Of a DNA stretch of 64,000 nucleotides, positions 53,614-62,979 are shown piece after piece (position 1 is the stretch's first letter; each line of letters starts with the position of its first letter). The stretch spans positions 248,001 through 312,000 of the forward strand of contig JADKAN010000004.1 of assembly GCA_016719225.1 (NCBI GenBank). The letters are read 5' to 3'. The notes under the pieces are model-generated. The model saw only the letters and a list, made by a program, of their open reading frames with translations, did no database searches and was not told the DNA's origin. The position numbers and the translations under genes are program-made. Source of the stretch: Flavobacteriales bacterium (GTDB lineage: Bacteria > Bacteroidota > Bacteroidia > Flavobacteriales_F > PHOS-HE28).

Positions 53614-55338
53614 TCAGGATCTTGAGCGTAGGTAGAAGACATAGCCGGCTTGAAAGCGGATCTCGGTGAACTTCTGCGAAGCCACGAACGAGGTTTCGTT
53701 GCGCAGCACGGAAGCGGAACATTGAAAGCTCTGCGAAGTGGAGAGCTTGTATTGCGCGGAGGCACTGAAGTTGATGGTGGAACCGGAAGGCTCGCCGTTC
53801 TGGAAGGCCTTGTTCCAGCTGAGGTTGGCGCTGGTCATCAGCTTCTTCTTCGCCAATTGCAAGCTGGTGCCTACGCTGGGGCCGATCAACACCGATGCGC
53901 CGAACGAGGCCGCATTGCGCGAATAGTTCAATCCGCCGGTTAGACCGAAATTGTCGCGTGTGCGGGCCCTGCCCACGTAGAGGTTGGCATAGATCACCTC
54001 GTTCTCCGAGGTGTTGAACGTGCCGAAGGAATTGAGGTCTTGCAGCTGTTGATAGCCGCCGACCAGCGATGCGGTCAACGAACGCTTGCTGTTGGACTTT
54101 ACATAGCGCTGCGAAACGCTGTAGGACCGGTTCGCCATGGCTACGCGGAACGTATCGTTCAACACTTGCAACCCGCGCTGCTGTTGTATGCCGTAGTTGC
54201 TGTAGTTCAGGTCCGTTCCGTATGTACGCGATGGGTTCCAGGACACGGCGGCGGAACCGATGGTGCGGATGCTTTGCGAGAGCTTGGTGTTACGGATATT
54301 GTCCTGCTGACGGCCAATGGATCCACTGAGGCGCCACTTGCTTTTGTTGAAACGTATGGACGGATCAACGGTGATGGCGCGTACATCGGTCTGTTGGAAC
54401 ACCGCGCCCAGCGAGCGATAATCGGGGTCCACCTGCTTGGCGCTCACCTTCAGCGTAAGGAAGCGGCTGGTCCATTGCAGGCCGGTATTGCCGCCGAAGG
54501 CCGCACGGGAACCGAAACGCGGGGTGAACAATCCGCGAGCGAGATCAGGCACGTCCACATCCGTGTTCTCGGCTAAGCGTGCATCATCACTTATCGCACT
54601 GGCACCACCATCGAAGGTCCAGATCAATTTTTTGGTGATGCCGATACGCCCGCTCAAGCCCAACGCGAGGTTTTCCATGGGCCGGATCCTCGACCTTTCC
54701 GGAGCCGTGATGGAACTGCTGTCATCCTGTACGTGGATCATCATCAGGTCCACGTGGTTACGCGCGGATCCCACGCCCACCTTCATGCCGTAGCCCATGC
54801 GCTTGTAGGCCGGAATGGGGCTTATGGCAGCCAACGTATCCTGCGCCACGGGCTTGTTGAAGCGGCCGTAGAACGCAGCGAAACGGAAGCCTTTCGGATC
54901 CAATTCAATGCCGCCGCCGAAGAACTGCAAGCCGCCCAAGGTGTAAGGGTTGAAGCGCATGCTGCGATAGCCCGCATGCAGCTTCACCCACTTGTAGTGC
55001 GGGCTTACCCCGTAACGGTTGAAGGGCTGCGTGTACGAGCTCTGCTGCGACCCCACGGAAAAGCTGAACGGCATTTGCACGCCGTAAAGCGAGAGCGTAA
55101 TGCTCCCATTGGAGTTCCAGAAGAACGGCTTGTTGCGTGGAGCACCATCTCCGGCATAGAAGTAAGGGCCACCGAGCAAGGAGAGACTGCCGTTCACCTG
55201 CACCGGCTTTTGTTTACCGAGGCCTTCCAAGTCCTGTGCAAAAAGCCCTTTACCGAGGAAGAAGCCGGCGATCAGCACCAGCACATGGATGCACGTGCTG
55301 CGCGGAGTTCGGGTGATCGCTATGCGGTGAGCGGACAT
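53614..55338 (-). CDS. Outer-membrane beta-barrel protein
   Basis: 574 residues from the ATG at 55338; in-frame ATGs at 55347, 55356 and 55380 are alternatives. The signal segment is CIHVLVLIAGFFLGKGLFAQ. After VNGSLSLLGGPYFYAGDG the whole chain alternates amphipathic strands and tight turns (for example GVQMPFSFSVGSQQSSY, RFAAFYGRFNK, NFSASAQYKLSTSQSF), which fits a large barrel of perhaps 20 or more strands. It heads an operon with the giant and FN3-like genes, driven by operator copy B. It may be the outer-membrane pore or anchor of that complex. Confidence 0.82.
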   Translation of the reverse strand: MSAHRIAITRTPRSTCIHVLVLIAGFFLGKGLFAQDLEGLGKQKPVQVNGSLSLLGGPYFYAGDGAPRNKPFFWNSNGSITLSLYGVQMPFSFSVGSQQSSYTQPFNRYGVSPHYKWVKLHAGYRSMRFNPYTLGGLQFFGGGIELDPKGFRFAAFYGRFNKPVAQDTLAAISPIPAYKRMGYGMKVGVGSARNHVDLMMIHVQDDSSSITAPERSRIRPMENLALGLSGRIGITKKLIWTFDGGASAISDDARLAENTDVDVPDLARGLFTPRFGSRAAFGGNTGLQWTSRFLTLKVSAKQVDPDYRSLGAVFQQTDVRAITVDPSIRFNKSKWRLSGSIGRQQDNIRNTKLSQSIRTIGSAAVSWNPSRTYGTDLNYSNYGIQQQRGLQVLNDTFRVAMANRSYSVSQRYVKSNSKRSLTASLVGGYQQLQDLNSFGTFNTSENEVIYANLYVGRARTRDNFGLTGGLNYSRNAASFGASVLIGPSVGTSLQLAKKKLMTSANLSWNKAFQNGEPSGSTINFSASAQYKLSTSQSFQCSASVLRNETSFVASQKFTEIRFQAGYVFYLRSRS

Positions 55339-55372
55339 TGTGGGCATCGCATCCATGGCTGGAAGCTGATGC

Positions 55373-55419
55373 CAAAACAACCGGGATGGCGCCGGGCTTA
55401 CAATAACACGTTAGTGGTA
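55373..55419 (-). promoter_or_regulatory. Operator copy B and promoter of the barrel/giant/FN3 operon
   Basis: ACAATAACACGTTAGTGGTA (55400-55419) carries TAACAC-N4-GTGGTA and, on the minus strand, the -33 TTG. Exactly 20 bases further is TTGTTTTG (55373-55380), a -7 box with TT for TA. It matches copy A at 18 of 20 bases. The ATG at 55338 follows 34 bases later. Confidence 0.7.
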
Positions 55420-55572
55420 TGGTGCCTCCCTCCCGGCGCTCCCTCAGCGGAAGAGGGGCGCATTTTCAAGCTTCAGACTTGCTTGGGGGTGTGCTCAGGT
55501 GCACCTTCTTTGCCGACCCGACCGTATGGTTCGAGCGGTAACCATCCACCGATCGATCTGCTTAGCTGATCC

Positions 55573-56214
55573 CTAGAGCCCTTTCGGATACACCAATCGG
55601 ATCGCCTCCATGCGCGAGCCCACTTGCAACTTTTCGTAGATGTTGCGCACGTGTTTGCGCACGGTCTCCGTACTGATCTCCGACTTGGCGGCGATCTCCT
55701 TGTACATCAAGCCCGTGGCCAATTGGTCCAGGATCCCCTTCTCCCGTTCGGTGAGCTTGTGGTCGTGGATCTTGGTTTGCACCTCGGTCTGAAAAGAGGC
55801 CACTACCATGCGGGCAATGGCGGAGGACATGGGGGAACCGCCTGCACGGATCTCGTGGATCGCCGCATGCAATGCTTCGGGTTCCTCGTTCTTTACCAAG
55901 TAGCCCGTTGCTCCGGCGCTGAGCGCTTGGAATATGTAGGCCGGGTTTTCGAACACGGTGAGCACCATGAACTGCACGTTGTCCTTCATGGGCTTGGCCT
56001 CACGGATGCAATCGATCCCGTTCTTGCCCGGCAGGTTGATGTCCATTAGCACCACATCCACGTCCAGTGAAGGGAAGGCGGCCAGAAAATCCTCCCCATC
56101 CGCAAAGGTCCTTACCAAACGCAGGGTGTCCGCACGTTCGATCCCTGCACGCAACAGTTCGCGCAATTCCTTGTCATCTTCGACCAAGGCGATGCGGACA
56201 GGGCGTGGATCCAT
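55573..56214 (-). CDS. NarL/LuxR-family response regulator
   Basis: 213 residues. Receiver domain with acidic pair ALVEDDK, phospho-acceptor Asp58 in VVLMDINLPGKNG, and Lys in FLVLTVFENPAYIFQ region replaced by the usual QFMVLTVFE loop. Helix-turn-helix of the LuxR type at about 150-205 (LTEREKGILDQLATGLMYKE, then STETVRKHVRNIYEKL). It lies 71 bases after two sensor kinase genes and 150 bases before operator copy B. NarL-type regulators bind 7-2-7 inverted repeats of the TACNNNN-N2-NNNNGTA kind, which matches operators A-C, so it is the likely activator of all three units. Confidence 0.93.
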   Translation of the reverse strand: MDPRPVRIALVEDDKELRELLRAGIERADTLRLVRTFADGEDFLAAFPSLDVDVVLMDINLPGKNGIDCIREAKPMKDNVQFMVLTVFENPAYIFQALSAGATGYLVKNEEPEALHAAIHEIRAGGSPMSSAIARMVVASFQTEVQTKIHDHKLTEREKGILDQLATGLMYKEIAAKSEISTETVRKHVRNIYEKLQVGSRMEAIRLVYPKGL

Positions 56215-56285
56215 GGGACCAATATAGCGCGGTGGTCCGATCCTTCTTTGGCATCAACCGGGAACCGCCCGGCTGCGGCTCTTGC

Positions 56286-58226
56286 CTAAGCGCCTATCAA
56301 CCCCCTCAATTCAAGGTGCGTACCGTTGGGCGTGCTGGTCAAGCTCAATGCCGCCTGCAAGGCATCCGCTCGTGTGCGCATATTCCTGAGGCCGTTGCCT
56401 TCGCTTTGGCCACGCTGCTGCTCGAAGCCGGTACCGTTATCGAGCACGGCCAGTTCATAGCCCGATGGCGAGGTGCTTAATCGCACGTGCACCAGCGTGG
56501 CCTGGGCGTGCTTCACGGCATTGTTCAAGGCTTCCTTCAATACCAGGAAAATATGCTGCTTGGAGGCGGGGTCGAGTGTGGAGTCGGGCCCGTTGAATTC
56601 GAAACGCAGCTCGCTGCGCAGGTTGCTGCCTTCCAAAATGCGGTTGCTGTACACCTCAGCATGGTTCACCAAACCTTGCCAGGTATCCTGCTCGGGGTCC
56701 ACGGACCATACGATATCCCGCAATGCCGCATTGGCCTCGCGGGAAACGCGACCGAGGCTTTGGAGCAGCGCCGGCACCTCTTCCGGCGTGCGATCCATGC
56801 GCCGGGCGATCTCCGTGGACAGCAAGGCCACCTTGGTAAGGTCGCCGCCGAGCTCGTCGTGGATGTCGCGTGCGATCCGGGTGCGCACTTGTTCCGCCTC
56901 GCGCAACTTGGTGGCCGTTACCAGTTGGTGCTGTGTGCGCGTGATCTCGTCGTTCTTCGCCTGCACTACCCGGGTATTGCGCCGGGATGCGAGCAACAGC
57001 CATAGCAGTAGGCCTGCGATACAGGCCACGAGCGCACCCGCGATCATCACGCTGCGTTTCGCTTTTTGTTCCGCAGCCAGGTTCAACCGGTCGATCACCG
57101 CATGTGCTTCGTACTCCGCCTTGTATTCGTGGCGCAGCAGGGACCTTTGATTGGCTTCGTTCCTGAGGCTGTCACGATACACCACGGATCGCTCGAACAT
57201 GTTCAATGCCTTGGCGGGGTCGCCGTTCTTTTTATAAGCCTCGTGCAGAAATTGCGTGGCATCCCGCTGTTCCATCACCCCCTGCATTCCTTCCGCCAAG
57301 TCCAAGCCGCGTTCGCCAAAGCGAACGGCTTCGTGCGTTTCCCCACGGGCCAATGCGATCCGGCCCAAGGATATGTTCGCCAATGCTCCGTTGGGACCGT
57401 CACTGAACCTATCGGCGAGCTTGACCGCCCGCAGCAAATGAACCTCCGCTTCTTTGGACCGCCCCAATGCGTGGAGGCTGGCACCCAGTGTGGTTAGCGT
57501 GGCCGGTAGCCCTGCCTCATAGCCGATCGAGTCGCACATGGCGCGGCATGCATCGCTGTACTGCACGGCCCGCAAATGATCGCCCATGGCACTGTAGCAG
57601 CTGCCGATGTTCTGCAAAGGATTGGTGGCGTAATGCAGCTGCCCCAACGTGCGTAAAAGTGCATAGGCCCGTTGGAAGTGATCGATGGCGGGGACATAGT
57701 CCTCTTGCAGGAAATAGATGAGACCGATGTTGTTCAGCACGTTGGCCACCCCCTTCTCCTTTCCGGCCTTTTCGAAGAGCCGCATGGCCTTTTCGTATGC
57801 ATCGATGGCCAACTGATGTTCTCCTTTTCGTGTATGCAGGATGGCCATGTTGTTCCAAGCGCCGGCCTGCCCTTTCACGGCATCACATGCTTCGAAGAGC
57901 TTCAAACTGGCCTTGATGGCGATGGATGCATGCTCCAAGTCACCGCGATTCAAATAGATCGCGCCTTGTGTGGCGCAAGCATTTCCTTCGTGCCGTTGCA
58001 GGTCCACAGAGCGGGCGAAACGCTGCATCGAGTCAGCAAGGACCAGAGCGCTGTCGGGATCCCGGTCCATGTAGCCGTTCCAGATCAGATCGTAGAAGCT
58101 GAACAATCGCTCGCTATCCGGTTGAAGTGGATCAAGAACAATGCGCCGAAGGCTGTCCAAATTCTGTGCTTTTACAGAATGGACCATAAGGCAAACAAGG
58201 ACAAAAAGTGTGATTAACCTCTTCAT
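56286..58226 (-). CDS. TPR-containing sensor histidine kinase (HisKA_3), copy 1
   Basis: 646 residues from the ATG at 58226. Signal peptide (RLITLFVLVCLMVHSVKAQ), then about six tetratricopeptide repeats in the periplasm (about 60-380, for example AWNNMAILHTRKGEHQLAID and NPLQNIGSCYSAMGDHLRAV). One transmembrane helix (VMIAGALVACIAGLLLWLLL, about 390-412), a HisKA_3 dimerisation domain with phospho-acceptor His in RIARDIHDELGGDLTK, and an ATPase domain (LKEALNNAVKHA, DNGTGFE, GNGLRNMRTRA). It is the likely partner of the NarL-type regulator. Its C-terminal part is almost the same as that of copy 2. Confidence 0.92.
   Translation of the reverse strand: MKRLITLFVLVCLMVHSVKAQNLDSLRRIVLDPLQPDSERLFSFYDLIWNGYMDRDPDSALVLADSMQRFARSVDLQRHEGNACATQGAIYLNRGDLEHASIAIKASLKLFEACDAVKGQAGAWNNMAILHTRKGEHQLAIDAYEKAMRLFEKAGKEKGVANVLNNIGLIYFLQEDYVPAIDHFQRAYALLRTLGQLHYATNPLQNIGSCYSAMGDHLRAVQYSDACRAMCDSIGYEAGLPATLTTLGASLHALGRSKEAEVHLLRAVKLADRFSDGPNGALANISLGRIALARGETHEAVRFGERGLDLAEGMQGVMEQRDATQFLHEAYKKNGDPAKALNMFERSVVYRDSLRNEANQRSLLRHEYKAEYEAHAVIDRLNLAAEQKAKRSVMIAGALVACIAGLLLWLLLASRRNTRVVQAKNDEITRTQHQLVTATKLREAEQVRTRIARDIHDELGGDLTKVALLSTEIARRMDRTPEEVPALLQSLGRVSREANAALRDIVWSVDPEQDTWQGLVNHAEVYSNRILEGSNLRSELRFEFNGPDSTLDPASKQHIFLVLKEALNNAVKHAQATLVHVRLSTSPSGYELAVLDNGTGFEQQRGQSEGNGLRNMRTRADALQAALSLTSTPNGTHLELRGLIGA
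56422..56564. repeat. 143-bp segment identical in the two sensor kinase genes, copy 1
   Basis: By eye the 143 bases 56422-56564 are identical to 58450-58592, including synonymous positions. They encode the ATPase N box to the DNGTGF motif. Outside it the genes diverge moderately, and the sensor halves are unlike each other. Confidence 0.85.
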
Positions 58227-58313
58227 ATAAATGGATCGATCGATCATTCTTGCATGCCGTGGCGCACAGGGCGAGCTATCGCATCCGCGGTGCGTGAAGG
58301 CCCTGTCTCATTT

Positions 58314-60176
58314 TTATGCGGGGATCGCCCCCTTCAATTCAAGTTGCGTACCTATGCTGGAGCTTTGCAGGCTTAATGCGGCTTGCAGCGCTGCGGCCCT
58401 TGATCGCATGTTCCGAAGACCATTGCTCCCGGACCCCATGGCGTGTTGGTCGAAGCCGGTACCGTTATCGAGCACGGCCAGTTCATAGCCCGATGGCGAG
58501 GTGCTTAATCGCACGTGCACCAGCGTGGCCTGGGCGTGCTTCACGGCATTGTTCAAGGCTTCCTTCAATACCAGGAAAATATGCTGCTTGGAAGCGGGGT
58601 CCAACGTGGCATCAGGGCCGTTGAACTCGAAATGCAGTTCGCTGCGCAGGTTGCTGCCTTCCAGAATGCGGTTGCTGTAAACTTCAGCATGGTTGACAAG
58701 GCCTTGCCACGTATCCTGCTCCGGATCCACCGACCATACGATGTCCCGTAAGGCGGCATTTGCTTCGCGGGACACTCTGCCCAAGCTCTGGAGCAACGCC
58801 GGCACGTTTTGAGGGTCGCGTTCCATGCGCCGTGCGATCTCCGTGGAAAGCAAGGCCACCTTGGTAAGGTCGCCGCCAAGTTCATCGTGGATATCGCGCG
58901 ATATCCGCGTGCGCACCTGTTCTGCTTCGCGTTGTTTGGTGGCCATTACCAATTGGCCTTGTGTGCGTGTGATCTTTTCGTTCTTGACCAGAAGCAAACG
59001 CGCGTTGCGGCGGGATGCTCGCAACAGCCAAAGGAGCAGGCCCGCGATGCACGCCACCAGTGCCGCACCGACCATCACGTTGCGTTTTGACCGTTGTTCC
59101 GCAGCAAGGTTCAGCCGATCGATCGCCAGTTCACTCTCGTGCTCCACTTTCAGTCTTGCCTCTGTTAGTTCCTGTGCTTTCTCGAGGCTTTGATCTCTCA
59201 GGAGTGCCTCGCGAGCAAGACCGATGTAGCGCAAGGCATCAAACCCTCTGTGTTCAGCGGAAGCAACAAGTGCGAGCATTTCATAGGTCTTGTTCTGATA
59301 TTCATCATTCTCCAATGCCAAAGCGATCGCCTCCGCTTCCGTCAATGCTTTGTTGGCCTCCGCATAGCGCCCAAGGCCGAACAAGGCACGCGCATACTGG
59401 CCCAGAAAAATGCACTTGTCCGAATCGTTGCTTCCCTCGGAAATCGTTGCTTTCGCTAATGACAGATAGTGGTAGGCGGAGTCGAAATCGTTCGTGAGCA
59501 TGAACAGGTCGGCGATGTCCACTTGGCACAAGGCTTCAAGGTTCGATCGCTTCACACGATGATAAATGCCCAATGCGATCCGGTGGTGGTAGAAGGAACT
59601 GTCGTACTGCTGCGCATCGTTGTAGATGGAGCCCAGTGTGGAGTGCAGGTTTCCGAGGTTGCCATCTTCAGGAAACTCTTCGAGGATGCGCAGTGCGGCC
59701 AGGTTGATGTTTTTAGCCCGATCCGTTTCGCCCATGGCGCGGTACTCGTAGGACTGATAGATCATGGCACCGGCGATATCGGTGGGCCTGCCAAGCCGTT
59801 CAGCGGCTTTTTGCACGGCTTGGAAACTGGTCAACGCAGGCGCATACCTTCCGGCGTAGTGATGCGCCATGCCTTGGATCTTGTACGCGAGCCATTCGCG
59901 CTGATCAAGTAGGCCGGTCGGGTTGCTCGCATCTCGCAACGCATCCATTTCATGCAGGGCTTCCTCGACAGCGAGCAAGGGCAACGCATCATCACCGGTG
60001 CTTACCCATGCCTTCGCACTATCGAGCAATTGGTCGATATGGGCCGTGTCCTGGAAGGCACCGGAACGCTCGTATGCCCACGCCGAAAGTGCTGTTGGGG
60101 CGGTGGTTTGGCACAAAACGGCGGTGCTGAGCAGAGCGGCGCACAACGTGGTGGGATGTTGCATGGAAAGGAACAT
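58314..60176 (-). CDS. TPR-containing sensor histidine kinase (HisKA_3), copy 2
   Basis: 620 residues from the ATG at 60176; an ATG at 60164 is also possible. Signal peptide (HPTTLCAALLSTAVLCQT), TPR sensor of different sequence from copy 1 (for example AGAMIYQSYEYRAMGETDRA, NLHSTLGSIYNDAQQYD), transmembrane helix (VGAALVACIAGLLLWLL), and the same HisKA_3 (RISRDIHDELGGDLTK) and ATPase domain. It lies 87 bases upstream of copy 1. Operator copy C lies just before it, so it may be under positive feedback from the shared regulator. The different sensors and shared kinase suggest two signals entering one pathway. Confidence 0.92.
   Translation of the reverse strand: MFLSMQHPTTLCAALLSTAVLCQTTAPTALSAWAYERSGAFQDTAHIDQLLDSAKAWVSTGDDALPLLAVEEALHEMDALRDASNPTGLLDQREWLAYKIQGMAHHYAGRYAPALTSFQAVQKAAERLGRPTDIAGAMIYQSYEYRAMGETDRAKNINLAALRILEEFPEDGNLGNLHSTLGSIYNDAQQYDSSFYHHRIALGIYHRVKRSNLEALCQVDIADLFMLTNDFDSAYHYLSLAKATISEGSNDSDKCIFLGQYARALFGLGRYAEANKALTEAEAIALALENDEYQNKTYEMLALVASAEHRGFDALRYIGLAREALLRDQSLEKAQELTEARLKVEHESELAIDRLNLAAEQRSKRNVMVGAALVACIAGLLLWLLRASRRNARLLLVKNEKITRTQGQLVMATKQREAEQVRTRISRDIHDELGGDLTKVALLSTEIARRMERDPQNVPALLQSLGRVSREANAALRDIVWSVDPEQDTWQGLVNHAEVYSNRILEGSNLRSELHFEFNGPDATLDPASKQHIFLVLKEALNNAVKHAQATLVHVRLSTSPSGYELAVLDNGTGFDQHAMGSGSNGLRNMRSRAAALQAALSLQSSSIGTQLELKGAIPA
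58450..58592. repeat. 143-bp segment identical in the two sensor kinase genes, copy 2
   Basis: Direct copy of 56422-56564, about 2.0 kb apart in the same orientation. It could arise by recent gene conversion after an older duplication, and it offers a site for deletion by recombination. Confidence 0.85.
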
Positions 60177-60188
60177 GATGTGAAGGAC

Positions 60189-60235
60189 CAAAGGACGTAG
60201 TGGACGCCTCCGAGAACAATACCACTTTCGTGGTA
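60189..60235 (-). promoter_or_regulatory. Operator copy C and promoter of the sensor kinase 2 gene
   Basis: ACAATACCACTTTCGTGGTA (60216-60235) contains the perfect inverted repeat TACCAC-N4-GTGGTA and the minus-strand -33 TTG. Exactly 20 bases further is GTCCTTTG (60189-60196), a -7 box without TA. The ATG at 60176 follows 12 bases later. It is the most symmetrical of the three copies. Confidence 0.7.
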
Positions 60236-60340
60236 CGTCAATGGAAAGGTAATCGAATTCCAGTGGCACGGACACGGCTTCCATGGAACCGTCCATTGGG
60301 CCCTTCACGATATTTCCTAGGCTCCGGCTTTCGGTTCCTC

Positions 60341-60694
60341 CTACCGCGCCGCCTCAACAGCCGCCTGCACCACGGCCTTCGTATTCCCAACGAACAGTTG
60401 CCCATCGATCACGATCACGGGGCGTTTCAGGAAGGTGTATTCCTGCAGGATCAAGTTGCGGTAGTCCGTTTCGGTGAGCTGCCTTTCGTGCAGACCCAGG
60501 ACTCGGAATTTCATCGCCTTCCTACTGAACAGTGCTTCGTAGCTGCCGGCCAGATCGCGCATTGCATCGAGTTGCTCGGGGGTGATGGGTTCCGTTTTGA
60601 TGTCCTGTAATTCGAAGCGTTCCAGATGCGGGATCTCTTTCAGGATGCGGTGGCAGGTGGAGCAGGTGGAGAGGTGGTAGATCTTCAGGGCCAT
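60341..60694 (-). CDS. ArsC/Spx-family thioredoxin-fold protein
   Basis: 117 residues from the ATG at 60694. YHLSTCSTCHRILKEI holds a Cys-x-x-Cys motif at the N terminus of a thioredoxin fold, and KRPVIVIDGQLFVG carries the family's cis-Pro and Gly. ArsC reductases use one Cys to reduce arsenate; the Cys-x-x-Cys form also occurs in Spx-type regulators and in unassigned Bacteroidota homologues, so arsenate reduction is only one option. It is divergent from a small membrane protein gene. Confidence 0.82.
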   Translation of the reverse strand: MALKIYHLSTCSTCHRILKEIPHLERFELQDIKTEPITPEQLDAMRDLAGSYEALFSRKAMKFRVLGLHERQLTETDYRNLILQEYTFLKRPVIVIDGQLFVGNTKAVVQAAVEAAR

Positions 60695-60792
60695 AGCACG
60701 AAGGTCGATATCTGTTGGAGAAAACAAGCCCTTGCGCTGGATGCTCTTGTGGATGCTGACGCGTGAGACAACCGCGATCCCCGCCTTCCGGC

Positions 60793-60800
60793 TATCTTCG
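60793..60800 (+). promoter_or_regulatory. -7 promoter element of the four-helix membrane protein gene
   Basis: TATCTTCG matches TAnnTTYG and lies 18 bases before the ATG at 60819. It supports that start rather than the upstream reading from 60732. No TTG at the expected distance. Confidence 0.4.
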
Positions 60801-60818
60801 GCGCATTCCCATCACACC

Positions 60819-61247
60819 ATGTACACCGGCCTTCAACACCTCCATTCCTTTTTCGCCTACTTGGTATTGCTGGCGCTTATCGTGGCCGTGGTGCACGCCT
60901 TGCAGGGTCTGTTGGGTAAGCGACCCTTCACGCCCACCAGCAGGAAGTTGACGCTTATCGCATTGATCTGCGCGCACCTGCAGTTCGTCTTCGGGCTGGT
61001 CCTCTATTTCATTTCCCCCTTGGGCATCAGGAACCTCTCCGGCGAAACCATGAAGGAGCCCATGGCCCGCCTCTTCGCGTTGGAGCATCCGGTGATCATG
61101 TTGCTGTCCATCATCTTGATCACCATCGGTTACGCGAAGGCCAAACGCGCCACGGTGGATGCGCAGAAGTTCAAGATGATCGCCAGGTTCTACGGCATCG
61201 GGTTGCTGCTGATCCTCTCGCGCATTCCGTGGGCCACGTGGCTTTGA
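60819..61247 (+). CDS. Four-helix membrane protein, cytochrome b-like family
   Basis: 142 residues from the ATG at 60819. Four transmembrane helices: about 8-28 (FFAYLVLLALIVAVVHAL), 45-64 (TLIALICAHLQFVFGLVLYF), 88-105 and 122-138. Conserved His residues (about 7, 10, 53, 90) lie near the ends of helices, which could bind haem. Annotations of similar Bacteroidota proteins as cytochrome b are from general memory and not proven. It converges on asnS across 70 featureless bases. Confidence 0.65.
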   Translation: MYTGLQHLHSFFAYLVLLALIVAVVHALQGLLGKRPFTPTSRKLTLIALICAHLQFVFGLVLYFISPLGIRNLSGETMKEPMARLFALEHPVIMLLSIILITIGYAKAKRATVDAQKFKMIARFYGIGLLLILSRIPWATWL

Positions 61248-61317
61248 TGCACGCACGCGCTGCGGAACAACGCGCTGGCTCGTTGAGGAACCATCGTTTT
61301 CCAGCACGTATCCGTCC

Positions 61318-62769
<1,452 letters not shown>

Positions 62770-62932
62770 TTGGGTAAGAAGATCGGACAAATGGGCGATG
62801 AGACAGTAAAATGCCGGTTGCCGACCGTGGCCGCAAAGGAACGATGGCGGCGGTGAATGGATCGCTTATGCACTACTGATGGGAGCAACAGTGGAAGCGA
62901 CCGGGTTCATACACCAGAAACAATTTCCGTCA

Positions 62933-62968
62933 GAAACGTTTCCGGGCAAAGAATGTTTCCTATGTTTG
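62933..62968 (+). promoter_or_regulatory. Palindrome and promoter of the TetR-TolC unit
   Basis: GAAACGTTTC (62933-62942) is a perfect 10-bp palindrome. TATGTTTG (62961-62968), a perfect TAnnTTTG box, follows 18 bases later, 11 bases before the ATG. The palindrome sits where a -33 box would be, a good place for autorepression by the TetR protein. Confidence 0.55.
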
Positions 62969-62979
62969 CACCCCGAAAA

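Noticed and set aside
56217..56236. GGACCA and TGGTCC facing each other before the response regulator gene
   Set aside because: The arms are short and 8-11 bases apart, and do not match the 20-bp operator found at the other three promoters; likely chance.
62857..62979. 41-codon extension of the TetR protein
   Set aside because: It covers the promoter and palindrome; the helix-turn-helix begins normally from the ATG at 62980.
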